Assembly (NCBI GenBank): GCA_017409825.1
Contig: JAFQRZ010000022.1
Coordinates: forward strand, 1-64,000
DNA from: Agathobacter sp.
Lineage (GTDB): Bacteria > Bacillota > Clostridia > Lachnospirales > Lachnospiraceae
Reading direction: 5' to 3'
Length of the DNA: 64,000 nucleotides
Position 1 is the first letter of the stretch; each line of letters starts with the position of its first letter. This document shows, piece after piece, positions 1 through 9,047 of the stretch. The translations under genes and the position numbers were made by a program. Under the pieces are notes generated by a model that saw only the letters and a program-made list of their open reading frames with translations, ran no database searches and was not told the DNA's origin.

Positions 1-14
1 ATTTCAAATGTCAG

Positions 15-111
15 CCCCTCATCATTGACCCTCAAACTAGCCCCTCACGAAGAACCCTCATGAACTTGTTTTAAAAATCGAGTAAACCCTCACGAGAAAC
101 CCTCAAAAAGT
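15..111. repeat. Six CCCTCA direct repeats with 13-bp spacing
   Basis: The hexamer CCCTCA occurs at 16, 29, 42 and 55, exactly 13 bp apart, and again at 87 and 100, also 13 bp apart. Each copy is preceded by C or A, and the rest of each unit varies. A related CCATCA lies at 120. The period is not a multiple of three, so this is not a coding repeat. The units read TGAGGG on the minus strand. Closely spaced short repeats like these resemble iterons bound by a replication or partition protein of a mobile element, or a multi-site operator. The function is inferred; the repetition is seen directly. Confidence 0.6.
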
Positions 112-297
112 TTGGCAAACCATCAAGAAGTTTGATTATCCCCATAATATTCATTCAACTGAATTTTCTAAGCTCGAACATGTTCCCTCTACTAACCTCA
201 TCCTTCGCTTTCGCTCGGATTCGCTAAGAATCGGAAACGACCTCGCAATAAATTCGAACATCGCCTATCGGCTCGTTCTCATTAAGTTGTTTTCAGC

Positions 298-345
298 CTA
301 GAACTTACCTTCTTTTGCTGCTTCTTCAATTGAAACTGCAAGTCC
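298..345 (-). pseudogene. Displaced 3' remnant of the GGGtGRT gene
   Basis: Read on the minus strand, this stretch encodes GLAVSIEEAAKEGKF and a TAG stop, almost the same as the last residues of the intact GGGtGRT protein at 9321 (VAVSIEEAANAGKF). Positions 299-339 match 9322-9362 at 36 of 41 bases. Identity stops right after the stop codon on one side and just upstream of the AVS codons on the other. No other part of the gene is present here. This is what an integrated element leaves when it inserts at the 3' end of a gene and supplies a replacement end. It may instead be the tail of a lost paralogue. Sequence between 346 and 579 holds nothing else I can support. Confidence 0.7.
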
Positions 346-579
346 GCTATTTTCAAGACTTTCAGACGTAGTGGGTCATAAATTAGGCGTTACCTACCAA
401 GTAATATACCTAAAATAAAAAACCACAAATTACCGTACACGTCCTAATTTTTTCAATTATATCGCTTAATATTCCAGCTACCTACATATGTTTCTACTCA
501 TATTAACTCTGCTGTATCTGTAAATCAAGTTAATAAATTTTAAACTGAAAAACCGAACTTAAATAACAACAATAACGAA

Positions 580-834
580 TCAGTTACTATTTTTATGAAA
601 CTCATCAATCTCTTCTTCTGTCACTATATGACCTGTGTATTCATATAATAACTTTGGACTGATATAAGTAGTATATGAATTACTACCTGGCATCTTGAAA
701 GAACAACCAATAGGCAAGTGCCCCTCAGCTATACCTATCTTTACAAACTGATAGTCCTTTCCCATCACTTTAGCAACCAACTTAAGAGGGACTGATTTAC
801 CACTGAATTGAATCACTTTGTCGATTAGTTCCAT
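580..834 (-). CDS. Small mobile-element-type protein, probable DNA-binding
   Basis: This 84-residue protein starts MELIDKVIQFSGKSVP. The ATG at 834 is chosen because AAGGAGG lies 8 nt upstream (843-849); a longer in-frame reading up to 885 has no such site. From memory it resembles small proteins of Clostridia prophages and integrative elements with a (K/V)VMGKD...LPIG...YYISPKLLYE pattern, here VMGKDYQFV, LPIGCSF and YISPKLLYEYTG. Such proteins are often encoded near phage repressors and may be excisionase-like or MerR-like helix-turn-helix proteins. It is the last gene of the cassette, 83 nt after the AAA+ gene, and the closest to the displaced gene end at 298. The family memory is moderate and the function is not established. 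Confidence 0.6.
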   Translation of the reverse strand: MELIDKVIQFSGKSVPLKLVAKVMGKDYQFVKIGIAEGHLPIGCSFKMPGSNSYTTYISPKLLYEYTGHIVTEEEIDEFHKNSN

Positions 835-917
835 ATGACACACCTCCTTGGTGTGTTCTATAACTCTAAATGAGGTGGATCGCAAGTGATATTTTTGTAT
901 TTTCCTTAAAACACCCT

Positions 918-2432
918 CTATAAAGTAATATTTATAACATCCGCTAACTCCAATTTTGTTAAATCACTATCACTTATATTATCTAATACAGCTAACCTAT
1001 TAGCTTGATTTACAATTGCTGTTTCAAAAAAGTTTCTAACATCTCTACCATTGGCAAAGTTTTCTATTCTTTCGTTATATCTTTTTTCAAAGAACGATTC
1101 TACATAATCCAAACATTCTTTACTAGCATCATAAACAGATGATTTACACATATTCTGGAATATTGCAACTAATTCATGCGGTTTATAATCATTAAAATAT
1201 ATAAACTTATTAAATCTCGAACGCATTCCTGGATTTGAATCCAAAAATTCATTCATCAAATCTGGATATCCAGCAACAATAACGATTAGATTATCTCTGT
1301 TATCTTCCATTCCTTTTATTAATGTATCAACTGCTTCCATTCCATAATCGCTTCCACCTCTATTTGCTGTTAAAGAATAAGCCTCATCAATAAACAAAAC
1401 ACCACCTATTGCACTTTTTATTACATCCTGAACCTTTAATGCTGTTTGTCCTACATATCCTCCAACAAGACCTGAACGGTCAGTTTCAATCATATGCCCC
1501 TTAGATAAAACTCCTAAATGATAATAAATTTTTGCCAGTAAACGAGCAACTGTTGTTTTACCAGTCCCTGGATTTCCAGAAAAAACTAAGTGCAGAGAAA
1601 TAGGTGTTTGTTTTAATCCTCTCTCCTGTCTAATTTTTCTTATTTCTAAAAGATGTACCAACGAAATAACATCTCTTTTTACATTTTCTAAACCAACTAA
1701 ATCATTAAGCTGTTTCAAAAGTTCTTCTAAACTCTCCGTTGGACGCTCAACAGTAACACAATTATCTAATTCTTCATCATCTTCATCCATTTTTATTTTA
1801 ATAATATCATCATTATCATAATCAACTATATAACTAGCAACAATATCATTGCTATCAAAATCAACCCCAAGTGAATTAAACTTTTCTTCAATATCCTGAA
1901 ATTCAACCTCAATCCCATTCTTTTTTAGTTCTTTATATAAATGCTTCAACTGAGTAGACATATAATCTCTTAATTTTAACACTTCAACTTCTTTAATAAC
2001 AGTATCAAAACTTATAAATTCTTTTCCGAGGTCAAAAAGAATTCCTAGATAAGCACCACTTATTGTTGCCAATAAATCTGCTTTATTAAGAGCTTTAGAC
2101 ATTTGAATCAATATTTCAAGCATAAGATGAAACCCAGGCAAGGTCTCATTCGAAAAATCAGCACTATTTATTTTTCTATCACTTATTATTTCATCAATAT
2201 GTGAAGGCTCAAATTCAATTTCAAAATTGCTATAAAATGAAATAAATTCTGCTTCATCTTTTGAACATGCGCCTGTTGAGGTTGAAAGATAAGCCACAAA
2301 TACGATTAAATCCATTTGAAAAACTTCTCTTAATGATGAACTTATTGGTATATTAGATACCATTGATTCTATTGTGTCACATACATTTAAAAAAGAGTCT
2401 ATTGCATCTTTTAATTCTCTATTTATTTTCAT
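918..2432 (-). CDS. AAA+ ATPase, CbxX/CfxQ (SpoVK-like) type
   Basis: The 504-residue protein has an AAA+ module in its second half. Walker A is GNPGTGKTT at about 286-294, Walker B is LFIDEAY near 349, and GMRSRF supplies the arginine finger, as in CbxX/CfxQ and SpoVK ATPases, which remodel partner proteins. Residues 1-230 are helical and lack a P-loop. A stretch containing YLSTSTGACSKDEAEF loosely recalls TerB-type domains; I hold that weakly. The ATG at 2432 is chosen over one at 2456 because AGGAG lies about 9 nt upstream of it. It is the fourth gene of a minus-strand cassette, 35 nt after the pseudokinase gene. It probably remodels or gates the partners encoded upstream. Codon use is A/T rich compared with the genes beyond 9321. 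Confidence 0.85.
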   Translation of the reverse strand: MKINRELKDAIDSFLNVCDTIESMVSNIPISSSLREVFQMDLIVFVAYLSTSTGACSKDEAEFISFYSNFEIEFEPSHIDEIISDRKINSADFSNETLPGFHLMLEILIQMSKALNKADLLATISGAYLGILFDLGKEFISFDTVIKEVEVLKLRDYMSTQLKHLYKELKKNGIEVEFQDIEEKFNSLGVDFDSNDIVASYIVDYDNDDIIKIKMDEDDEELDNCVTVERPTESLEELLKQLNDLVGLENVKRDVISLVHLLEIRKIRQERGLKQTPISLHLVFSGNPGTGKTTVARLLAKIYYHLGVLSKGHMIETDRSGLVGGYVGQTALKVQDVIKSAIGGVLFIDEAYSLTANRGGSDYGMEAVDTLIKGMEDNRDNLIVIVAGYPDLMNEFLDSNPGMRSRFNKFIYFNDYKPHELVAIFQNMCKSSVYDASKECLDYVESFFEKRYNERIENFANGRDVRNFFETAIVNQANRLAVLDNISDSDLTKLELADVINITL

Positions 2433-2467
2433 AACATAACTTCTCCTTTTTCTCATTTACATGTCTC

Positions 2468-3859
2468 TTATCTGTTTAATATTTCCAACAAATCATCTAA
2501 ATCTGGTCTGTTTACTGGATTTTCATCTAACATTTCCATAAGAGTAATCTTTAATTCATCGTCCAACTCATTCATTGTTTCCAAACACACTGAATCATCA
2601 ACCACTACACCCATAATAATATAAAGAATGGTCTTTGCCAACGAATAAATATCTGCTTTTTTCCAGTCAACTCCTATACCCATATTAGAATTAAGGACTT
2701 CTGGAGCAAAAAATTTGTTTGTATTTTGATTACACACCTTCTTCTCAACATTCTGAAATACAGTAAATGCTGCATCAGCAGAATCCTTCGTACAATCAAA
2801 TTTTGCAAGCAATGGCTTGTATTTGCCTTTAATATCAAAAACATAAAATGCATCCGGATTAATATTTCTGTGGAACAATGGCGTTTCGTAGTTATGTATA
2901 GACTCTACACCTCTGCACAATCCCATGATAATATCCATTTTCTGCTCTATATTGATACCATTAATAAAATCATCTGTTAGTCGAAGTGGTCTACTTGGTA
3001 ATGAATACACTTGAAATCTATATTCTCCATTGCTACCACTAATATTCTCAGTCTGTCTGATAACATTTGAAGGATCTTCAAAATTTTCTTCCCAGAGCTT
3101 ACTAATAATATCAATATCTCGCCTCTGCCCTTGACTTATGCTGTCTATATCGTTCGAGAAAATATAATACGCAACTTTTCCTCTTCGTTCTTTAACAAAA
3201 AGAGATTTACCCACTTCAAGAATCAGCCCCATTTTGTCAATAACCTGCCTAGGAACTGCAATATAATCTCTGATAGGAACCAGTGTACTATCGTATTTTT
3301 TCATTTCTCCATAGTATATACACAAGAAATCATGAAAAGCCCCTACAACTCTCAGACAATTTTCTCTATTTGCAATATACTTTTCTTCAGAAGACACATT
3401 TTCATGGGAACTCTCACTACCAAAATTATATAAAAAACGAATAAAAGTCTTAAATTTTCTTTTTACGTCATCTTCATACGAAGTTTTTTTAATAAATGAG
3501 TACTTCAATAACATATCAGAAAATTCCAATTCCCGACCAACACACAGGTCAATAATAATATTTTTATAATTTATCAAAGATGCTGGTTGTTTTATTTCTG
3601 ATATTATTTGTTCTTTTATAGTAGCGATATCCGTATCCTTAAAAGCCTCTTGTTTCTTACGTTTCTTCGCTTCTTCATCTAATGCAAATGCTTCAAACGC
3701 CTTTCTGATTTTATGAGCGAAATCCATATAATCAACCTTTAAATTTCTTTCAGCTTCATAAAACTTAGAAAAAAGTTCTTCATTATTTGTGTAATCGTAT
3801 ACAAAAGAGAAATTGCCAATCGGTATTCTATCTTCTTCGATTTGCAGATATACCATCAT
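2468..3859 (-). CDS. Protein pseudokinase with helical N-terminal domain
   Basis: The C-terminal half of this 463-residue protein keeps the outline of a Ser/Thr kinase C-lobe: HRNINPDAF near 330, FFAPEVL for the APE segment, and KADIYSLAKTILYIIMG for helix F. The catalytic residues are missing. HRD is HRN (Asp to Asn-332), the following Lys is Asn, and DFG is replaced by KFD. It is therefore predicted to be catalytically dead and to act as an allosteric or scaffold partner. Residues 1-200 are helical with a FGSESSHE segment that recalls DUF4145 or HEPN-like domains, a tentative idea. AAGGAGGTGGC precedes two successive ATG codons, and the first is used here. The gap to the PLD gene upstream is 9 nt, so the genes are probably co-translated. 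Confidence 0.75.
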   Translation of the reverse strand: MMVYLQIEEDRIPIGNFSFVYDYTNNEELFSKFYEAERNLKVDYMDFAHKIRKAFEAFALDEEAKKRKKQEAFKDTDIATIKEQIISEIKQPASLINYKNIIIDLCVGRELEFSDMLLKYSFIKKTSYEDDVKRKFKTFIRFLYNFGSESSHENVSSEEKYIANRENCLRVVGAFHDFLCIYYGEMKKYDSTLVPIRDYIAVPRQVIDKMGLILEVGKSLFVKERRGKVAYYIFSNDIDSISQGQRRDIDIISKLWEENFEDPSNVIRQTENISGSNGEYRFQVYSLPSRPLRLTDDFINGINIEQKMDIIMGLCRGVESIHNYETPLFHRNINPDAFYVFDIKGKYKPLLAKFDCTKDSADAAFTVFQNVEKKVCNQNTNKFFAPEVLNSNMGIGVDWKKADIYSLAKTILYIIMGVVVDDSVCLETMNELDDELKITLMEMLDENPVNRPDLDDLLEILNR

Positions 3860-3868
3860 GCCACCTCC

Positions 3869-5350
3869 TTATATCTTAATACTCATTCTATTAGAAAGAT
3901 TTGCTTTCATCTGCCTAATTGCTTCCTTGGATTCTGTGTAATATCCAGTTTCTTGCCTAAAACCTTTATTAGGGTCACCCTTAAACGAAAGCCAATTAAA
4001 GCTAGTAATTACCATATACTCATTATCCTTAATCAATACCTTTTCATGCGTATTGCTCAATTTAACAAGATGAAGATTTTTCCCGTACACATTTTTCTGA
4101 ATATCTGCTAATCTTTGCAAAATCCACTTGTCACTATCTTCTTTTTCACTAATTCCATATCCGATAATTACCTGAGTCTTTCTCTGTAAAGTTCTTTCAA
4201 TACGGCCCAATATTTCATTATTCAGACCACCCGACTTAATCCACGGCGAAACAATCACTACTGTATTCTGTGCATTCTCAAGAGCATCCAACAACAACGG
4301 TCTATGGTCATATGTAGATAAGATTCTATCCGCTCCCTTACGTTCACTCTTCATCTCATCAATTTTCTTTTCCAAGAAACGTATTCTTTCTGTTGCCGAT
4401 TCTTTTTGCTCATCGTCATCATCACTATTATCTTTAATTGCATCAAGCTGCATTGTTAAATTTGATATTTCGCGTTCTAATGTAGAATCTTTATAAGAAA
4501 ACGATTTAGCACTTTCGATAATTTCTTGTGGCAATACACTTATCAATGAATTATCGAGTTCTTCACCCGTTTCATCTTTACTATCAAAATCAAGTACACG
4601 TGTATTGTTGTTGTGCTGTCTCTGTAGAGCTATACTATAATCATCATTACGTGTTGTACCTTCATAAACCTGAAATTCAATATCTTCCGATTTATTATTC
4701 ATGAATACAAGGACATATACCTTCTTATACTCAACATACGTCTTAGCTACACGTGATACTTCTTGTAAATCCCCCTCCAATTTATCCTGCTCATACGCAT
4801 GATTTTTTTTAAAGAAATTAATCGCACGTTTAACCTCTTCATATACCAATGTATCAAGTGTAGGTTTTTCTATGGTTGTATTAATCGATTTAATTTCAAA
4901 GCTACGCAATTCTTTTGCATTATATAGTTTTCTTTTATTAGGGTCTTTAAGATATATATTACCAACAAGCCCATCTACATATAAGGCATATTCAATATCC
5001 TCAGGAACAATTGTTGCTGCTTCCTTCAATGCATCCTCACCTTTATCTGTGAGTTTTAACTTCGAGTAAAATATATCAACTGTTATTAGGCTATTCTTTT
5101 GTAGAATGGCCACTGCATTATTTACCGCAGATGTATTCACTCCAAGAAATTTACATATATCCGAAACATCATTTATTCCCGATGCTATAAATTTTAAAAT
5201 AAACTCCTGTAAAACAGACAATTTTTTAGGTTTAAGCATCGTAAGAATAGTTTCCATATGCCATTGTGGAATTCCTGCCTCATAATATTTCACAAGCGTT
5301 GAATTAGGAACGGAATTAGCTTTTTGCTTTGCAAGTTCTTCAATAGTCAC
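3869..5350 (-). CDS. Winged-helix / PLD-superfamily protein
   Basis: The 493-residue protein has three parts. Residues 40-115 look like a winged helix (SDICKFLGVNTSAVNNAV followed by a LTDKGEDAL wing). A charged coiled coil runs from about 285 to 340 and includes a short acidic run. Residues 345-480 form a phospholipase-D-like domain with one HxK(x)4D motif, H435, K437 and D442, then ITSFNW. One motif per chain suggests a dimer making one active site, as in Nuc-type nucleases. I infer a DNA- or RNA-acting nuclease targeted by the winged helix. The start is GTG at 5350 with AAGGAGG 10 nt upstream. That site covers the last codons of the kinase-helicase gene, so the two genes are probably translationally coupled. 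Confidence 0.8.
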   Translation of the reverse strand: MTIEELAKQKANSVPNSTLVKYYEAGIPQWHMETILTMLKPKKLSVLQEFILKFIASGINDVSDICKFLGVNTSAVNNAVAILQKNSLITVDIFYSKLKLTDKGEDALKEAATIVPEDIEYALYVDGLVGNIYLKDPNKRKLYNAKELRSFEIKSINTTIEKPTLDTLVYEEVKRAINFFKKNHAYEQDKLEGDLQEVSRVAKTYVEYKKVYVLVFMNNKSEDIEFQVYEGTTRNDDYSIALQRQHNNNTRVLDFDSKDETGEELDNSLISVLPQEIIESAKSFSYKDSTLEREISNLTMQLDAIKDNSDDDDEQKESATERIRFLEKKIDEMKSERKGADRILSTYDHRPLLLDALENAQNTVVIVSPWIKSGGLNNEILGRIERTLQRKTQVIIGYGISEKEDSDKWILQRLADIQKNVYGKNLHLVKLSNTHEKVLIKDNEYMVITSFNWLSFKGDPNKGFRQETGYYTESKEAIRQMKANLSNRMSIKI

Positions 5351-5355
5351 TTTTT

Positions 5356-8300
5356 CTACACCTCCTTCAACATACAGTCATCCAAATTATCACGAATAAA
5401 TTTAATAATTCCAACAAACGGATTCTCTTGACCATCAATGTCTAATCTTCTTTGAGCACATTGGTGATCTCCAACAACAACAAGAAGTTCCCTAGCTCTA
5501 GAAAAAGCTACATTTAATCTTCTTACATCCTTTAAAAATCCAAGTTTACCATCATCATTGCTTCTAACAACACTATAGAAGACAATGTCTGTTTCACGTC
5601 CCTGAAATGCATCAACAGTATTAATCTCAACTGTCATATTGTGGAATCTGCCTTTATAACTACTTTCATATAATCTTGTAAGTCTATCTCTTTGACCTCT
5701 GTATCCAGCAATAATAGCCGTTTCCTTCTTAAGCTTAAGTTCTCCAAGCTCCTCATCAATTTCAAGTAACTGTTCAAATATAATTTTTGCTTCACAACTA
5801 TTTCTAAAGGAATCCGATATCCTTTCTTCTTTTCTATCTGACCTAGAAGCAGTCGAGAGCCATACTAAAGGCTTACTTTCAAACATCTTAAGTGGAATAG
5901 TTTTTTCTTCTCTTGATGTTTTTGATACCAGTTTACTCTCATAAAACAGCTTACTGATAAGGTCTCCAATCACAGGATTCATTCTGTACTGTTCATCCAA
6001 AATACTCTTGCAATCATCATTTAGACTCCTCTCAAGATATTCAAACAAACTCAGTTCAAGGTCTTCCTTACTAATGTTCATTCGTTCTTTATCTTGCAAT
6101 TTTAACAACGCTTCATCAACTACTGGAGGTAACTGCTTATGGTCACCTACCAGTACAACTTTTTTTCCCAAACATATTGGAACAAGGATTTCTGGTGGTG
6201 TAGCTTTTCCTGCTTCATCTACAATTACCCAATCGAAATTGAATTCTATCGTAGCACTTAAACTAGCAATACCAAGACATGTAGCCCCTACAAGAGTTGA
6301 ATCTGCAATACTCTCCTGTAATAATCCGTCCCCTTGTGTAACTCTTTTCTGCCACTCTTTACACAAACTTTCAACCTTAGAATATGCAGCATATTTTTTC
6401 TTGTTTTCTTTAAGAGCAAATTGTATGTCCGCCTTTGCTTGCAAGTACTCTTCATTAGAAGTTACTCCCAATAATCCTTTCCATTCACTTACTTCTTGCC
6501 CCTTTACACCCAATTCCTCATTAATAGCCACATAGCGGTCTTGAAGTTCATTTTTCTGTTCTGACAATGCTATTGATTCGTCAATAACCGATGCTAATCT
6601 ATCATTTAGCCCAGATAAGCTATCCGTAAATTCATCGATAATCTGTGATAAATGCTCTTCTGTAACACCTACCGTTTTAATTAAAATCATTTGCTTCATA
6701 GTTGCAATCTTCTCATTAACAAACTGCCATTTTGAATCTAAAACATTTACCTTTTCAAGTTCGGACTCTACTTCTTCCAACTCATCTATTAATTCAGCTA
6801 TTTCCTGCGTTATATTTTCAATTTCCGTAATGATACTGTTCTTTTCTTGCAAGGACTCGTCAATCCCTATCTCTTGCTTATATTTTGAAAGAGCAGCTTT
6901 ACAGTTTTCAATTACCTTCTGAGTCCACTCTCTACAGAAAATATCCAAAGTATATGCCCTTGATGACTCTGCTAATTTATCTAAGATTCCAATACGAATC
7001 ATTTTAATATCTGGGATAAGTTTCTTAACCTTTGCCAATGAATGGTCAACAGCCACATGTGACTGAGATGCTATCAAAATCTTTGCATCTGGATTGCCTC
7101 TGTATTTATCATTGCCATTTAATATCTGATACACAAGTTCAGATATAAATGTGGTCTTTCCTGTGCCAGGAGGACCTTGTAACAAAAAAATATTATCTGC
7201 TGATAAAGCTTTTTCAAGACTTATTATTTTAGACCTATCAATCTCTTTTGATTCGCAATCATCTTCTGTAAGTATAAGATTATTCTTAGAAGTTGCTATC
7301 GATGGATTAAAAATAATCTCACTTATCTCTGGATTGACGTTTTCTTTATATTGGATGCTCTTCAATGCTTTACACTGTCTTTCAAGAGCAATTTCCGCCA
7401 TTCTCATACTAATAGAAATTTCACCCGAAGGAGCAATATTAGAATAGTCCACCTGTGGTGTGAGATCAATTATCATACAACCATCGGTAAACTCTCTCAT
7501 ATGACCAACATCTAGATAATGATGCATATTCTTTCTTGTAGTCATTTGGAGCATATCGTCAGATGTATAGTTTAATTCATATGCTTTGTCGGTATTAATC
7601 TCTATCTCTAACGATGCATCTTCTTCATTTATTTTCAAATTACGATATATTAATGTGGATTTTTCCTGACATATCTGTCTCTTTTCAAGTTCGAGAATAT
7701 CCTTCCATTTTCCTGTAATATCTTTCTGATGCATATCATCCGCACGTTGACTAATAAACTCCGCCTCATGATTCAGCACTTCTTCACACAATATCTGAGC
7801 ATTAATTTCTGCCTTATAATGAATTCTCGTTCCACTTCCAACCTGGACCCCATAAGGAATCTCATATGCCAATTCCTTTTGTGTTATCAGCCTATCAGCC
7901 TGAACAAATCCAATACTTATAACCGTAAAACGCTTATCGTCTCTTTGGTCAATTTTAAGAATAGATACAAATCTTTGACCATATAGCTCAAAGGAGCCTT
8001 CAAACTGTCCGTCTCGATTCTTTGCTGGCCACATATAGCATTTTCCGGCATATTCTTCTTCAAGAACCTTTAATGCCAATGTTGTTTCTTCCTGCTTTAT
8101 ATATCCAGATGCAGCTAATCGCTTAGTTACATTGTTAGTAAATCCTAATCTAATATATCTCTCTTGAACCAGAAGACTCCTTTCCTTTTCAATGTCTCTT
8201 TTAAGTTCGGTAATTGTTCCATATCTTAAATTCGGTTCTTCTTTTGTCATCTTCACAAGAATATTTTGTATACCCAAAGGTAACCCGTTTACATCCATTG

Positions 8301-8961
8301 ATTCACGAGTAGTTATCTTGGTACAAGTGAATATCTCATAAAAAATCAAACCAAGAGAAAATATATCACTCTGATATGTAATGTTTTTTCCCGCCATCTG
8401 CTCTGGCGAGCTGTAATTCTTTGTTGCAAATGCTGCTAATGTATAATCACTATAGAATGTATCTTGTAATCTACTTATGCCAAAATCAATGATTTTTACC
8501 GTACCGTCTTTATCAAACATAAGATTGGAAGGCTTTAAATCACGATGAACAATATTCTTCTTATGTAAGTACTCAATACCTTCAACAACTTGTGCCATTA
8601 GTTCTAACTTTTGGGCATAGTCATACCTACAAATTTCCTCAAATGCCTCTTTAAAATTCTCACCTTGTATATATTCAAGCACAATAAAGAATGCGTTAAA
8701 AACTTCATCATAACCTCTGTCCAATATTCGAACTACGTTTTTATGATTCAACTTGTCTAAAGACTCGACTTCACGATTAAAGACTTGCTTCTGCAAATCT
8801 TCATCTCCCATATTCGGCTTATTAAACATTTTAACAATAACGGAACTGTCCACTTCGTCATCATCAATGTCTGTATCTTCACACAGATGAATTGATGCCA
8901 TATTGCCACCGCCGATATCCTTCTTTTTCACTCTATAACGGTCTACTATATATGTAGCCAT
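5356..8961 (-). CDS. Ser/Thr kinase fused to UPF1-like SF1 helicase
   Basis: This 1201-residue fusion starts with a Ser/Thr protein kinase that looks active: VIVKMF lysine, HRDLKPSN (D141), DFG (D159), SSPEQ and DIFSLG; the glycine loop is unusual (GGGNMA). A beta-rich linker (about 320-560) leads to an SF1 helicase of the DNA2/NAM7/UPF1 class. Walker A is GPPGTGKTT from 596, motif II is VDEAGKA (D915), then GDHKQLPPVV, DEQYRMNP, DAFQGRE and NVAFSRAR. A long coiled-coil insert lies between the two helicase lobes (about 690-870). No transmembrane segment is seen. It is first in the five-gene minus-strand cassette. The likely roles are nucleic acid sensing or unwinding by the helicase and phosphorylation of a partner by the kinase. 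The sequence supports both domains; the link to defence is inference. Confidence 0.88.
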   Translation of the reverse strand: MATYIVDRYRVKKKDIGGGNMASIHLCEDTDIDDDEVDSSVIVKMFNKPNMGDEDLQKQVFNREVESLDKLNHKNVVRILDRGYDEVFNAFFIVLEYIQGENFKEAFEEICRYDYAQKLELMAQVVEGIEYLHKKNIVHRDLKPSNLMFDKDGTVKIIDFGISRLQDTFYSDYTLAAFATKNYSSPEQMAGKNITYQSDIFSLGLIFYEIFTCTKITTRESMDVNGLPLGIQNILVKMTKEEPNLRYGTITELKRDIEKERSLLVQERYIRLGFTNNVTKRLAASGYIKQEETTLALKVLEEEYAGKCYMWPAKNRDGQFEGSFELYGQRFVSILKIDQRDDKRFTVISIGFVQADRLITQKELAYEIPYGVQVGSGTRIHYKAEINAQILCEEVLNHEAEFISQRADDMHQKDITGKWKDILELEKRQICQEKSTLIYRNLKINEEDASLEIEINTDKAYELNYTSDDMLQMTTRKNMHHYLDVGHMREFTDGCMIIDLTPQVDYSNIAPSGEISISMRMAEIALERQCKALKSIQYKENVNPEISEIIFNPSIATSKNNLILTEDDCESKEIDRSKIISLEKALSADNIFLLQGPPGTGKTTFISELVYQILNGNDKYRGNPDAKILIASQSHVAVDHSLAKVKKLIPDIKMIRIGILDKLAESSRAYTLDIFCREWTQKVIENCKAALSKYKQEIGIDESLQEKNSIITEIENITQEIAELIDELEEVESELEKVNVLDSKWQFVNEKIATMKQMILIKTVGVTEEHLSQIIDEFTDSLSGLNDRLASVIDESIALSEQKNELQDRYVAINEELGVKGQEVSEWKGLLGVTSNEEYLQAKADIQFALKENKKKYAAYSKVESLCKEWQKRVTQGDGLLQESIADSTLVGATCLGIASLSATIEFNFDWVIVDEAGKATPPEILVPICLGKKVVLVGDHKQLPPVVDEALLKLQDKERMNISKEDLELSLFEYLERSLNDDCKSILDEQYRMNPVIGDLISKLFYESKLVSKTSREEKTIPLKMFESKPLVWLSTASRSDRKEERISDSFRNSCEAKIIFEQLLEIDEELGELKLKKETAIIAGYRGQRDRLTRLYESSYKGRFHNMTVEINTVDAFQGRETDIVFYSVVRSNDDGKLGFLKDVRRLNVAFSRARELLVVVGDHQCAQRRLDIDGQENPFVGIIKFIRDNLDDCMLKEV

Positions 8962-9047
8962 GCAACCACCTCACATATCATAAATTTTATATTTCTGTAA
9001 TAATCCATATTATTTTCGCTCTACTATTAATTTAAAAAATATATATT

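Noticed and set aside
1-130. CRISPR-like array
   Set aside because: The repeat is only 6-7 bp and the 13-bp period is too short for repeats and spacers.
151-261. 36-codon minus-strand reading frame beginning MFEFIARSFPIL
   Set aside because: No ribosome site and no recognised family; kept only as a possible fragment of a mobile-element gene.
6008-6535. 175-codon plus-strand frame within the kinase-helicase
   Set aside because: Shadow of the coiled-coil insert coding region; no start signal and low-complexity Ser/Leu composition.
580-8961. Known DISARM or BREX system
   Set aside because: No DNA methylase, DrmA/DrmB, PglZ or BrxC-like gene is present, and the kinase and helicase are fused in one chain.
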